Shown here piece by piece: positions 1 to 10,179 of a DNA stretch of 64,000 nt; within the stretch, counting starts at the first letter, position 1, and each line of letters begins with the position of its first letter. The stretch lies in contig JAJKFL010000427.1 in NCBI GenBank assembly GCA_021186555.1, positions 16,792,005 to 16,856,004 on the forward strand, read 5' to 3'. This DNA comes from Reticulitermes speratus (taxonomy: Eukaryota; Arthropoda; Insecta; Blattodea; Rhinotermitidae). Both the position numbers and the translations under genes were made by a program. A model generated the notes under the pieces. That model was not told the origin of the DNA, searched no databases, and saw only the letters and a list, made by a program, of their open reading frames with translations.

Positions 1-215
1 CAGTTATTCAAAAATACTACACAGTTATTCAAAAATACTACACAGTTATTCAAAAATACTACACAGTTATTCAAAAATACTACAGTTATTCAAAAATACT
101 ACACAGTTATTCAAAAATACTACACAGTTATTCAAAAATACTACACAGTTATTCAAAAATACTACACAGTTATTCAAAAATACTACACAGTTATTCAAAA
201 ACACTACACAGTTGC
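1..215. repeat. 21-bp minisatellite
   Basis: About ten head-to-tail copies of a 21-bp unit built on cagttattcaaaaatacta, nearly identical, with one shortened unit near position 80. The array is cut by the window edge, so its full length is unknown. The reverse complement of the unit (ttgaataactgtg) resembles the sequence just 3' of the neighbouring hammerhead-like motif (gttgaataacataaacag, about 350-370), so the array may have grown from an arm of that element; this is inference. Confidence 0.95.
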
Positions 216-289
216 CGACATTTATTTATTTTAACTTGCATTTTAATGTGTACCATGAATGTACAGCTGATGTAATTTGAGAAAGGTGA

Positions 290-332
290 GCCCCTGAAGA
301 TGAACCATAAATTGGTTCGAAACATGTCGGGC
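290..332 (+). ncRNA. Hammerhead-like ribozyme motif (type I, compact)
   Basis: The sequence shows gccc, CTGAAGAT, a perfect hairpin GAACCA/TGGTTC, GAAAC, the palindrome ACATGT, a C at the expected cleavage position, then gggc, which pairs with the opening gccc. This matches the hammerhead order: stem I strand, CUGANGA core, stem II, GAAA core, stem III, NUH site, stem I strand. The extra U after CUGANGA and the loop-less self-complementary stem III depart from the textbook form and suggest cleavage as a dimer. It is one of the best-paired copies in the window. Activity is inferred. Confidence 0.65.
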
Positions 333-426
333 ATTTTTTAATAAAAATTGTGTTGAATAACATAAACAGTGTACATTTGTCTGAGTGAGATTTATTCTAA
401 TATTATAATTGACCATAAATAAATAA

Positions 427-600
427 GATGGGAGGTTGAGGATTGGATTGATCTTGCTCAGGATAGGGACCAGTGGATTGCTCCTTTAAAAGTGGCAACG
501 GACCCGTGAGTTCCATAAAATGTAAAGCTTTTCTTGACTAAATGAGAGACTGTTAGCTTCTCAGGAAGGACTCAGCTTCGTGGAGTTAGTTGCTTACTTT
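427..600 (+). mobile_element. LINE tail fragment (DWIDLAQDRDQW type)
   Basis: One frame reads VEDWIDLAQDRDQW followed by stop-broken sequence. I associate this peptide signature with abundant non-LTR retroelement tails in cockroach genomes. Only about 60 codons are recognisable and several stops interrupt them, so it is a dead 3' fragment. A related fragment lies at about 41880-42010. Confidence 0.5.
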
Positions 601-1019
601 AAGAAAACAACTGCGGTTCATTCCAAGGAAACTGGATGAAATTCAAAAATGTATTTTGTGGGCGTAATCACAGGTTGTTCAACGCTAAAGCATTAATCTT
701 CAATGGCATATAAAGGGTTCAGAGGTGGGCAGAAGCATCTAACAGCTTGCTAGCTGACACAGCGTTCTGTGCTACAGGACACAGAAAAAGTCGCATTATA
801 ATACGCAACACCAAGCACCTACACCTTCAGACACAATTATACACATCATAAATCAGAATTATGTATGTAAAATTTACGATTAACTTAATCTTTTGAAACA
901 TGCGCGACCTGACTTTGACAGCAATGACCTGTGGAATAGGAACAGTCAGAATTTTCACAAACTTTACTAACACAATTAACGCAGTTGTATATATATATAT
1001 ACAACTTTTTAAATTCGAT

Positions 1020-1062
1020 GAAGGCCTGATGACCATCAACACTGATCGAAACACGTTAAAGC
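1020..1062 (+). ncRNA. Degenerate hammerhead-like motif
   Basis: CTGATGAC, a short hairpin ATCA/TGAT, then GAAACACGTT. The order matches the other hammerhead-like copies, but the closing G of stem II is lost and the stem III palindrome is imperfect. Flanking ggc and gcc could pair but are offset. It is probably an inactive relic. Confidence 0.35.
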
Positions 1063-2233
1063 CAAAATAATATAACCTAATAAAGAACAGCACTAAACAG
1101 TTGAGACGACGGTATTTTAAAGCATTTTCACACTTTAACTACTTAAAGCCTAGTGGTATCACCTGCTGTAACGTTAAGAAATTCTGCATTTTGCCACTCA
1201 GACTATTTACGTCTTTCGTACGATTCTCACAGAACGCATCGATTGCTTAACTAAACAACTTTAGCTAATTGTTTTTTTTATAATGGAGACAGACTGTGTT
1301 CTCTGTGAGGTTGGAATGAATTTTATATCTTATTTAAGTGAATGTCAGTTGTCAGAGGGTTTAACGATGTTGTTCACCATGATGAAATAAAGCCATTAAC
1401 ACTAAATCAAAGTACGGATGCTTACTCAGGAGAAAAACTACGACCTTGGCTTCTGTGCAGGAAGAGAAGTCAGATCGTTATATGTTTATGGCCAATAAAC
1501 GATATATTCCGTCCTTTTTGGAGTGGGCCTATATGTTTTCTCCACACGATTTGCCCGGAGATAATAGACCCCACCCACACCGTCAAGGTAACAACTGTTC
1601 TCGTCAGTCTGATAGTGTATGGACAGGATAAATATATGCCGTTGATGCACTCAGCTTTTCGATGGGTAATAATGGCGAAGGCTGCTGGGATGGCCGTTAT
1701 TTCTGTACATAGCATATGTGGGCATGTATGTGCGTACTGATGTAGGTGAGAGGAGAAACGAGTTACGTGACTATGACTATACTATCGACTGAATTACTGC
1801 AGAAAGAGAGACATAAGAGCATACTTAAACAAAACCATGTGCCACATGCGTGTACATCATCCGAATATTAGTAGGGTTTCTTATTGGCCAGTCCCATTAT
1901 CGTAAACACTTATATGCACTTTTCTATTTAACTGATTTTATGTACGCCTTGTAACACTTTTCCTGGCATCATGTTAGGCTAAGTTAAATGCACATAACAC
2001 GAGTGCAGCTGCTCGCTGCCTACCTACACACGGACACGGAACACAAAGGTGTGTCACGACGAGGCCTCCTGTCTTATTTTCTGCCCATCTCCACCTCTAA
2101 TGCCCACTACAATCCCCACTTACATTTCTTATAAATTATCGTAAATGCAAGATGAATGAGGAATTCCTATTTGCAACAAAAAAAAATAGAAATTAATAGG
2201 ATGGAAAGATAAGAATACGCAAGTAACCTTACA
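1063..2233. other. No recognised feature
   Basis: No repeat family, RNA gene or convincing coding sequence was seen. The 132-codon open stretch at 1342-1740 has no recognisable motif and overlaps open frames on both strands, so it is taken as chance. About 1279-1345 weakly resembles parts of the regions near 11200, 42830 and 46860 (gagacagactg...tctgtgagg), probably old repeat sequence. Confidence 0.6.
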
Positions 2234-2440
2234 ACAACCTCCTTGCAAAGCTAACAGTTGCTATGGCGGCCAAGAAATTCCCCACCTTTCATGAAACCCA
2301 AAAGTGTTCACAAAAACCTGTCCTGGACCAGACCAATCCAGTTCAAAACACCCCATGCTGTTACTTTAAGACGCATTTTAATATTATTCTTGCATCACTA
2401 CTTACGTCTTTCTCAGTTCAGCTGTTGCGGCAACAATTCT
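2234..2440 (+). mobile_element. Interspersed repeat H, 3' LINE-like tail
   Basis: The translation reads LTVAMAAKKFPTFHETQKC and later YFKTHFNIILASLL. These resemble a widespread arthropod repeat peptide ([27 protein letters not shown]). Related fragments lie at about 12670-12850, 42600-42880 and 51085-51205. It is frameshifted and has no start or complete domain. The clade of the parent element was not determined. Confidence 0.45.
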
Positions 2441-3198
2441 TCATCGATTTCTAATCTCCCCAGCCCCTCACCGCAGGTAGATATCTAATTAATCACTGTA
2501 CTCGTATTCCTAATTGCTGAATAGTACAAGTAACGACGTTCCTTGTTATGCGGTCCCTCCATCCTGTTGCTACTTTCTCTTACAGCAGGTCTCTCAAGCT
2601 CGAAACAGAATGCTGGCCAAATCCAAAAACCAGTTTGAAATTTTGGCCTGCAACATGTAATGTCACATTCTCTCATCTTTCTTCATTTGCGAAATTTTCA
2701 ATGTAGAAAAACGCAAAACTACGAAGTACTCCTTGCATTTAATTTCTCGGGATTTCTTGGCTGTATTATGTAATCAGAAAACAAGAAGGACAGGCCACAT
2801 CACAAACTCCTGAGGCCCCAGTGTTTGACAGGTCTGTCTTACAGTAAGTAGTGTACACAATTCCCTGTTCTCAAACACCGTCAGATCGCGTGTTCTCACA
2901 AAAGTGACTACAAAGACTGCAGTCGAACGGGTGTGACGCCGATAGTCTTCTTGACAGAGATCAAGTTTCGGAAAAACCTACTGCCTCCATCCTCAGCTAA
3001 GAATAACAACAACGCTATGTCCACACAGAATTTACTCTTGCTAGCTTTATATTTATCAGCGAAAAATTTCAGAACAAATTATAATTCTCAAAGTGGTAAT
3101 GTCTTATTCCCAATTTCAAGTCCTTACCACATACTCGTAGATATTATTACTTTATTATTTTATTTATTTATTTATTTATGTATTCGCTTTGAATAGCT
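2441..3198. other. No recognised feature
   Basis: Unique-looking AT-rich sequence with a short TTTA-rich run at 3150-3180. No coding, RNA or repeat signal could be supported. Confidence 0.55.
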
Positions 3199-3201
3199 TA
3201 G

Positions 3202-3485
3202 GAGCTGGGATAGCGCAGTCGGCATAGCGACTACGCTATGGACCAGACGGTCCGGGGATGCAATCCCGGTATGGGCAAGAGTTTTCTTTCTTCTCCAAAC
3301 ATCCAGACTGGCTGTGTGGACAACCCACCTTCTTATTTTGTGGGTACCGGGGTTATTTCCCGGAAAGGGGCCGGGCATGATGTTGAACACTCACCTCCAT
3401 CCAGTGCCGAGATTAAGAATGAGCGGAGCTAATACCTCTACTCCCCCTATGTCCTCATGGCGTAGGCAGGGACAACCTTACGTCT
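3202..3485 (+). mobile_element. SINE B (tRNA-derived)
   Basis: The head has tRNA-like promoter boxes: gatagcgcagtcggcatagc (A-box region) and gatgcaatcccgg (degenerate B box). It is followed by the family body (ccgggg...ggggccgggcatgatgttgaac, gccgagattaagaatgagcgg). About 285 bp. This is a diverged copy. The TTTACC-type tail seen in other copies is eroded. Confidence 0.8.
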
Positions 3486-3582
3486 TACCAACTTTAGATA
3501 GCTCAAATTATGTACACCTACTGTCACATACTACGATGATTAATGAATAATACAGGCAATGTACGCATAAACATAACAATGA

Positions 3583-4071
3583 GGCGAGTTCGCATAACCA
3601 TTGTTGCCGTGGAAAAGCACGAGGTATTACATATTCTGAGTGTGTGTATAACCTTAGCTATCCAGCATGCAAAGCGCTTAAGCTGTATTATATTGTCATC
3701 TGTGGCCTGTCTGACTCTACTATATATTTCCATGTTATCTCATAAATTTTAAGATTTTTTAAAAAAGTTATTGAACATAAAATGTGAGTTTTGATTTTCT
3801 CTAAAACGTTTGTATGAAACATCTCTCATTCTAAGAAGAACTCAGCGACATATTATCATAAATATACACAGGTCTTCATGTAAAGTACAATTTATTCTTG
3901 GCAGATTTTAATAATACTTGAATTTTATCGACAGATTCTAGAAAAATCCTCAAATATTAAATTTCATAAAAATCCGTTGAGTAGGAATCGAGTTGTTTCA
4001 TGCGCACAGACGGACGGACAGATAGACATGACAAAGCTAACAGTCCCTTTTAGCGATTTTGCGAACGCGCC
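3583..4071. mobile_element. Non-autonomous DNA transposon F, copy 1
   Basis: The ends are inverted: ggcgagttcgc at the left and gcgaacgcgcc at the right. Immediately outside are taacaatga (3574-3582) and taataatga (4072-4080), which match at 8 of 9 bases and look like a 9-bp target site duplication. The interior is homologous to the element at 29952-30572, including a segment of cacagacggacggacagatag type. No transposase is encoded. A 9-bp duplication fits Mutator-like or Merlin-like elements, but the superfamily is not settled. Confidence 0.65.
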
Positions 4072-4374
4072 TAATAATGAATTGGAAATAATGTGGAAAT
4101 GAGTCGTGGTAATAACTTAAGGTACTGTCCCGATATTGCTGCAGATACAGAGGCAATCCACGTCTTAGTCATTGTAGCCTGTCTCTGGGCCGAGACCTCA
4201 GACCACAACCTTCGCAACGAAGGAAGAATGCAGACAGCTTCGCCGTGATATATGGCGGTTATTAGAGGGCATTGAGGTTAACTCATGTTTGTTTTTAGTA
4301 AGATCAAAGCATGAAGCAACACTAAATGAAACACCTTACATTGGAATTGCGTTATCAGAAACTGGTTTCGTAAA

Positions 4375-4664
4375 GTAAAGGTGGAATTGTCCCTGTGCAT
4401 GCCATAAACGTAATGGGAAAGTAGGAGGTACACCTTCACTCATTCTCAACCTCGGCATTAAATTAAGGTAAAAGGTCAGCTTTACGTCTCGGTTGCTTTG
4501 CCCCCGGGAAAGAAGCGTCGGTACCCATTGGATAGGACGCTGGTGTGGGAAAAAGAGCAGGTCTGGACGCTTTGGGGAAGAGATAAATTTCTTGCTCCTG
4601 CTGGGAATCGAACCATGATTCCCCCGGTGTCCAGTCAGTAGCCTAGTCACTATACCGGTTCAGG
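4375..4664 (-). mobile_element. SINE B
   Basis: Read on the minus strand it has the tRNA-like head with the B-box region gggaatcgaaccatg (as seen on plus), then the SINE B body and a tttac-type tail. Imperfect direct repeats flank it: ctggtttcgtaaa (4362-4374) and ctgttttcataaa (4665-4677), 11 of 13 identical, consistent with an old target site duplication. Confidence 0.8.
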
Positions 4665-4679
4665 CTGTTTTCATAAAAC

Positions 4680-5484
4680 ACTAAAAAGCACAGTGAAAAT
4701 TACAGTCAAGTTCCAAGACTCAGCGGTCCTCCTTCGCTCTGCTTGTTGCTGCCGTCTGGTCTTGTACGTGTGCGTATGTTGGTCTTGTTTCTAGCACAGC
4801 ATTTATGATTCCGCACACATCTCTACGTTCTGTACAAATTACTGCGAGTGACAGATTTATTGCTCTAGAAAAAGGACGAACTATGTGACTTGTAGTGTTA
4901 TTTTCTGCTTGATTTCAACATTAATTGAAATTACTACGAACTTTGGCGCCACTTTGTGTTCATTTAAAGTACAGCGATGTTTAAAGTTCCACAGATGTCC
5001 CAACGATTCCATACGCAATGCACGAAAAGCACTATAAAATATGAAAAATGTGTCCATTCATGAAAAGTACATGGTTTAGCACGAGAAAACTAATTTACTG
5101 CACTTCCAAAATTTTACAACTTATGTATAGTTTAAAGGGCTATTATGTTTGTCAGAAAGAAATGATCGTACTTCATTCGTGACTCAATACTTAGCGTGGA
5201 ACTACCTCAACCGAAATTTCTCCTACTACTAAGGTCATAAATTTAGAATATTGTTTACTGAAAATAAACTGTGAGTCGCTATTTATAGCCTCAACGTAAT
5301 TTATTTATTTTTTTTCATTTCCGTAAACAGGACAAATGAAAAGAGCATGGAGTTATAAACCCTAAAGGCGAAGCGAAAGATAAAGTGACTGAAACATAAT
5401 TTTCATATTTGAAGTAGATATAAAACTGCATACTTCGTGAAGCAAATGCGGGTCAAACGGGAGTTCTGAAATACGGGCACCACC
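4680..5484. other. No recognised feature
   Basis: No repeat family, RNA motif or plausible coding sequence was seen. Confidence 0.55.
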
Positions 5485-5486
5485 AC

Positions 5487-5488
5487 TG

Positions 5489-5529
<41 letters not shown>

Positions 5530-5530
5530 G
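5487..5530. repeat. (TTA)n microsatellite
   Basis: About 13 uninterrupted copies of the triplet tta. Confidence 0.97.
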
Positions 5531-5676
5531 TGTTATATTTACATTTTCAGGCTGTACTACATAGCATCCTACACGCCTGGACCAAACCTTGTCTCTGAGA
5601 CTCATCACGTAATACAGCTGTAAGGATAGCAGCCGTCGGTCACAACTAACTCTTTTTATATGTTGTAAGGTTGTAC

Positions 5677-5719
5677 TGCAACGTGTTTCGGCTCATATAC
5701 AAGGCGCCATCATCAGGCT
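5677..5719 (-). ncRNA. Hammerhead-like motif
   Basis: On the minus strand: CTGATGAT, GGC...GCC with a long loop, GAAAC, then ACGTT. Two base pairs of stem I remain (gc before the core, gc after the site). Stem III is imperfect, with an A-C mismatch in a would-be palindrome. It is weaker than the copies at 290, 8702, 9066, 44967 and 60860. Confidence 0.45.
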
Positions 5720-5984
5720 GACAATGTGCCAAAGAAAAATTTGCTATGTAAATCACCTTATATTATTTTACGTTACCCATGTATACGGTTGAGGTCTCAA
5801 CTTACAATATCATAAAAATATATGACACGCCGAAACCATTAAATTTGAAATATATTATATCCACATAAACAACGACACGTTAAAAACGGGGTTAAAACAG
5901 TTGCGATATACACTCCCATCTTGAAGTACTAACATAAAATGTACCTTTAATCACAACTGGTTTTACGCACATTCGAAGGCATTA

Positions 5985-6130
5985 CGCTCGGATCTTCTTG
6001 GACTGCTTAACCCTGAAAATGAAGGCACTACGATTTCCCGAAACGTCGGTAATTATTTGCCAGTCTACAGGGCGTAACACCCCAGAGGACTTGAATTGTC
6101 GGTAACACCGCTGTGAGAATCTCAAATACC
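5985..6130 (+). mobile_element. Repeat G fragment
   Basis: Contains cctgaaaatgaaggcac, then cccGAAACGTCGGTAAT and an end with aacaccgctgtgagaatctc. The same blocks recur near 28965-29215, 46925-47090 and 59020-59170. The first part has the layout of the hammerhead-like motif with an ACGT stem III. The last part is the unit that is expanded into the array at 47094-47605. Confidence 0.5.
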
Positions 6131-6134
6131 GTAC

Positions 6135-6674
6135 TAATATCATATCTGTCACCTTAAAACTGTGTCTTCCTGCCTAACCTCTCTAAGCCATGTCACATAC
6201 CTTTCCAGAATTTTAAGCCAGGAACTTAAAAACTCAAAATGCAAAACAAATATGTGCATTATATTTAATAACAGAGTTACATCTCTGGGGCCTGTGCTTT
6301 ATTAGTAGTCCTTTTTGTATCTGTCAAAAACAGTTTGGTGTGTCAAAGAACATCACATGCAGTAACAGTGGCACAAGTGCAGAATGCTAGGGACACGGTA
6401 AGGTGGGTTTTATACTTCGGTTCAACCATACACCAAGGCAAGTTACGGCGAATATCACGCGATACGAAAATGAAAAGGTCACTGCAAGCCAAGTGCATCA
6501 AATATTCATCGTTCACAGGTATTGACTCAACTTCGCTAATGTTTATATTTATAAACAAAACTAAATATTTTCACCGTTGTTATACTTTGTAATTTCTGTT
6601 GCTACTTATAACATTTATGCGAAATATATGTTACATCTTCTAAATTAGTTTCGTTCAGTAACATTTAGAAGCCG
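6135..6674. other. No recognised feature
   Basis: No repeat family or gene was recognised. The 85-codon open stretch at 6335-6592 is matched by an open frame on the opposite strand and has no motif. Confidence 0.55.
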
Positions 6675-6676
6675 TG

Positions 6677-7325
6677 TTAATTATGGTCCAGAAACACTAC
6701 TTCGGAATATTCAGCCCGCTTCTGGCCGACATCTCGCCGCCCAACAAACTTCTGGCTTTTATACCACACGGTCAAAGCTGTGCTGGCCCACAGACTAACT
6801 GTGCCTAAAGAACTGCTGAAGTTAAGTAAAAGGTGTATATGCGAAGTGTCTAGTAAACTTCTAAGCACATTATGAACATGTTACGAATCAGAATCAGCAG
6901 CGGTCATAATTTAACTGTACGTAATAAATTATTGAGAATGTTAAGAAGTTTAGTGCCTAGGAACAACAACGATAAATGGAAACGAGGGTCATGGTGAAAG
7001 GAAGAGATGAATAAATTTATCACTCACCTCAATAAATTTTTATCCTCACTTCTGCTTGCTTTCCAATACACGAAATATCGAGGTACATAAAACACTAATG
7101 CTGTCAGTTCTTTTGTATGGGTGCAGAACGTGGCCTGTTACTGTGAGCGAACGATATACATTACAACTCAAGAAATCGCTCGGAAAAATATTTTGACATA
7201 AGAAGAATAATGTACATGGGCAGGTCAGGGTATTAGACATCAGGAAACTTCGTGATTTACAGGAGTCGCCTGGTACTGTTAAGGTACATTTGATGGGTTG
7301 GGTATGTAGCTAGGATGGGTAGGCG
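6677..7325 (+). mobile_element. Degenerate LINE C-terminal fragment, inverted-pair member 1
   Basis: The better part (about 7060-7320) reads VHKTLMLSVLLYGCRTWPVT, like the KTLILPVLLYGCETW stretch near the C terminus of many non-LTR reverse transcriptases, followed by broken frames and SPGTVKVHLMGWV. It is closely similar to 12866-13600 in the opposite orientation, including the non-coding flank (ttgggcggc, gaatcagcagcggtcataat). Stops and frameshifts show it is dead. Confidence 0.6.
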
Positions 7326-7384
7326 ATACATGTGTACAGACCTTAACATTTTCTACTTTCCTTGCATTACACAAATATATATCC

Positions 7385-7879
7385 AGAAGACTTTTCACCA
7401 GCAAAGTGGACTTAAATTTAAGGAAGAAACTAGTAAAGTGCTACATTTGGAACATAGCTTTGTATGGTGCTGAAACGTGGACACTTCGGAAAGTAGATCA
7501 GAAGTATCTGGAAATTTTTGAAATGTGGTGCTGGAGAAGAATGGAGAAGATCAGTTGGACCGATCGTGTGAGAAATGAAGAAGTATTACACAGAGTCAAG
7601 GAGGAGAGGAATATCGTACATACAATAAAAAGAAGAAAGGCTAACTGGATTGGTCACATCTTACGTAGAAACCGCCTTCTAAAATACGTGATTGAAGGAC
7701 TGTTAGAAGGAATGATAGAAATGACGGGAAGACGAGGAAGAAGGCGTAAACAGCTACTGGAATACCTTAAGGAAAAGAGAAGATACTGGAAATTGAAAGA
7801 GGAAGCACTAGATCGCACCCTGTGGAGAACTCACTTTGGAAGAGGATACGGACCTGTCGTAAGACAGACTACAGAATGA
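7385..7879 (+). pseudogene. LINE reverse transcriptase, C-terminal end
   Basis: An open frame of about 160 codons, ending at the natural family stop. It begins RLFTSKVDLNLRKKLVK, continues through ALYGAETWTLRKVDQKYLE, WCWRRMEKISWTDRVRNEE and NWIGHILRRN, and ends GRGYGPVVRQTTE. These are the region after the thumb and the C terminus of an endonuclease-reverse transcriptase of a non-LTR retrotransposon. The palm with its catalytic YADD box is absent, so this is a 5'-truncated insertion, the usual result of incomplete target-primed reverse transcription. The same segment is found at 14259-15344, 24590-24690 and 41050-41275. It is one of the least damaged LINE ends in the window, which suggests a fairly recent insertion. 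Confidence 0.85.
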
Positions 7880-8044
7880 ATGAATATATACTCGTACTGT
7901 ATATCCAGCAAAATGCAACTGGAATCAATTCTTGTATTTCATTACAATATATTACAATATATTACAGTATATTATAACAAAATACACAAACTGACTCCCA
8001 GTGCATTTCGTTGGATTTATGAACATATTACATGTAATGCGTAC

Positions 8045-8545
8045 TATTGCTCCACTAATTCTTAAACTTAGCACTAGATGGAGGTGAATCCGCAAGGTTG
8101 CGGGTTCGATTCCCGAAGGCGTCATTTGAATTTTTCATTGACGTAATCCTTCCGGCTGCACTATGGCCCTGGAGTCGACTCAGCCTCCAACAGAAATGAA
8201 TACCAGGGATATATCCTGGGGATAAAAGCGGCCGATGCGTAGGGCTAACAACTTTGTCACCTTTATGTGCCGTTTGTCTGGAAATTCTGGGAGCCTCAAC
8301 CTCTTGGAGCCCTAAGGATCTCTGACCAGGCCTGTATACGGATAGCTTTAACATTACTAGACGGAGATGAATAATCAACTTCACGCCCCTGCTGCCTTAC
8401 CCTTGGGAACGAGCAGCCGATATCCACTGGATTGGAGGCTGGGTCGGCCCCAGAGCCAGTGTAAACTTTGTATAGATAAGTCCATTGCCGCTAAGAGAAT
8501 CTAAGCATGATTCCTCTGTTGTTCAGATGCCTTAACTACTTTTAC
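8045..8545 (-). mobile_element. SINE B interrupted by SINE C
   Basis: The minus-strand body of SINE B starts at tgctccactaattcttaaac, is cut at about 8089, and resumes at about 8356 with aatcaacttcacgcccc. It runs on through the gaggctgggtcggccccagag block to a worn tRNA-like head near 8500-8545. The interruption is the SINE C described separately. The copy is strongly diverged. Confidence 0.75.
8090..8355 (+). mobile_element. SINE C, nested, 5'-truncated
   Basis: It begins within the tRNA-like head at the B box (gcgggttcgattcccgaagg). The family body follows (aatccttccggctgcactatggccc, gtcgactcagcctccaacag, aaaagcggccgatgcg), ending in gatagctttaac. It is flanked by actagatggaggtgaat (8073-8089) and actagacggagatgaat (8356-8372), a 17-bp target site duplication with two mismatches, inside an older minus-strand SINE B. 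Confidence 0.85.
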
Positions 8546-8701
8546 AGATTTTAGTATCCACACGCCTTAAAGACGTACTTAATGAAGAAATTCCGGGTTT
8601 AAGTAAACTAAAGTTGTCCTTTAAAGTTGTACATACCGTGCATGTTTGAGATAATTATATACATAAACCAACAAATATTGCACTTTTTTATATGTATTGT
8701 C

Positions 8702-8746
8702 AACCCTACATATGTTTCGGCTGTGCTTTAGCCATCATCAGGGGTT
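8702..8746 (-). ncRNA. Hammerhead-like ribozyme motif, left arm
   Basis: On the minus strand: aaccc, CTGATGAT, hairpin GGCT/AGCC, GAAAC, the 8-nt palindrome ACATATGT, A at the cleavage position, then gggtt, which pairs with aaccc. All three helices are intact. It is identical in core to the outward-facing copy at 9066-9110. Confidence 0.65.
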
Positions 8747-9065
8747 TCTCTTGAAGTGTCCACTAAGACAAGACAGTGACAAGATGGCGGACAAATCTAC
8801 ATACAACTAAAGAAAAGGACTGGAAAAACACCGAAAGCTACAGATATGTTCTAGACGAGACCACACCTTACATGTTATAAAACTGACCAAGCAACGTCAA
8901 ACTGAAAACGTGCAATAAACCACAAACATAAGTGCAGCTGTGTACATAGTGAACAATGTAGAGGACCTGGATAGTGAGACAATGCATAGTGCCTAGATAT
9001 TAAGAAACCTAATACGAGCCAAAGACAATGCAGTGAGAGATACAGTTAGTGGACACTTCAAGAGA

Positions 9066-9110
9066 AACCCCTGATGATGGCTAAAGCACAGCCGAAACAT
9101 ATGTAGGGTT
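9066..9110 (+). ncRNA. Hammerhead-like ribozyme motif, right arm
   Basis: Plus-strand copy of the same motif: aaccc, CTGATGAT, GGCT/AGCC stem, GAAAC, ACATATGT, A, gggtt. Stem III is self-complementary without a loop, so two RNA copies would be expected to pair to build the active fold. This agrees with the dimer-cleaving behaviour reported for compact hammerheads of Penelope-like elements. Confidence 0.65.
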
Positions 9111-9673
9111 GACAATACATATAAAAAAGTGCAATATTTGTTGGTTTATGTATATAATAATTAAACTTGTCCTTGTTTGAAGCCACGAAGGCATATGACA
9201 GAATTGGGCTATAATTCCATGCTTTCTGAACGTCGACAATGATGAAGTGAGAAGTCTGATTCAAGGCAGATTTAAGTGGGTTATGTGCTTGAACATAAAT
9301 ACCCTCCTCTTATATGAATGTTGAAATCATTATTATCAGATAGAATATAATTGACCATTATAAAAATATCATACTTTTATGAATTTCTTATGCAAAAATT
9401 ACCAGTTTATTACACTCCATCGAACAAAACAGTTCAATGTTTTCTACATAACAGGTGCGCATGAACACTGCATAAAATAAAAACGGAGATGTTCGTGTCT
9501 GTGCGTGACTCGAGACTCTCACAGCGGTTTTGCTGGAGAGTCAATTCTTCCAGGATGTTGCCAACGACACAGTGTAACATTCCAGAAGACTTGAATCCCC
9601 ACTTTCATATCTCTTCAAAACTAATGATATGGATTTTGCCTTCGGAAGGCGCTACGCTGGGGGATTTAAAGGT

Positions 9674-10177
9674 TTCAGTCAGTTCAAATAAGCAAGTGTT
9701 CCGATAGCAACTTACTTCAGTCAGTTCAAATAAGCAAGTGTTCCGATAGCAACTTACTTCAGTCAGTTCAAATAAGCAAGTGTTCCGATAGCAACTTACT
9801 TCAGTCAGTTCAAATAAGCAAGTGTTCCGATAGCAACTTACTTCAGTCAGTTCAAATAAGCAAGTGTTCCGATAGCAACTTACTTCAGTCAGTTCAAATA
9901 AGCAAGTGTTCCGATAGCAACTTACTTCAGTCAGTTCAAATAAGCAAGTGTTCCGATAGCAACTTACTTCAGTCAGTTCAAATAAGCAAGTGTTCCGATA
10001 GCAACTTACTTCAGTCAGTTCAAATAAGCAAGTGTTCCGATAGCAACTTACTTCAGTCAGTTCAAATAAGCAAGTGTTCCGATAGCAACTTACTTCAGTC
10101 AGTTCAAATAAGCAAGTGTTCCGATAGCAACTTACTTCAGTCAGTTCAAATAAGCAAGTGTTCCGATAGCAACTTAC
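9674..10177. repeat. 42-bp minisatellite, 12 units
   Basis: Exactly 504 bp, or twelve copies of a 42-bp unit (ttcagtcagttcaaataagc plus 22 more bases) that are essentially identical. Because 42 is divisible by 3, one frame stays open on the minus strand and encodes a repeated 14-residue peptide (VSCYRNTCLFELTE). That frame is a by-product of the period and has no flanking gene structure. The near-identity of units points to recent expansion or homogenisation. Confidence 0.97.
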
Positions 10178-10179
10178 AG

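Larger units (their letters stand above)
8622..9161. mobile_element. Palindromic hammerhead-bearing retroelement
   Basis: Two arms of about 120 bp (8651-8770 and 9049-9161) are near-perfect reverse complements around a 280-bp centre. Each arm carries a complete hammerhead-like motif pointing outward. The element is flanked by taaagttgtcctt (8609-8621) and taaacttgtcctt (9162-9174), a 13-bp duplication with one mismatch. About 29 bp at the left (8622-8650) lie outside the palindrome and have no counterpart on the right. Inverted terminal units plus a one-sided extension are typical of Penelope-like elements. No reverse transcriptase or GIY-YIG frame is present, so it would be non-autonomous. 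Confidence 0.65.

Noticed and set aside
1342-1740. 132-codon open frame on plus
   Set aside because: No recognisable motif, overlapping open frames on the same and opposite strand, and no exon context.
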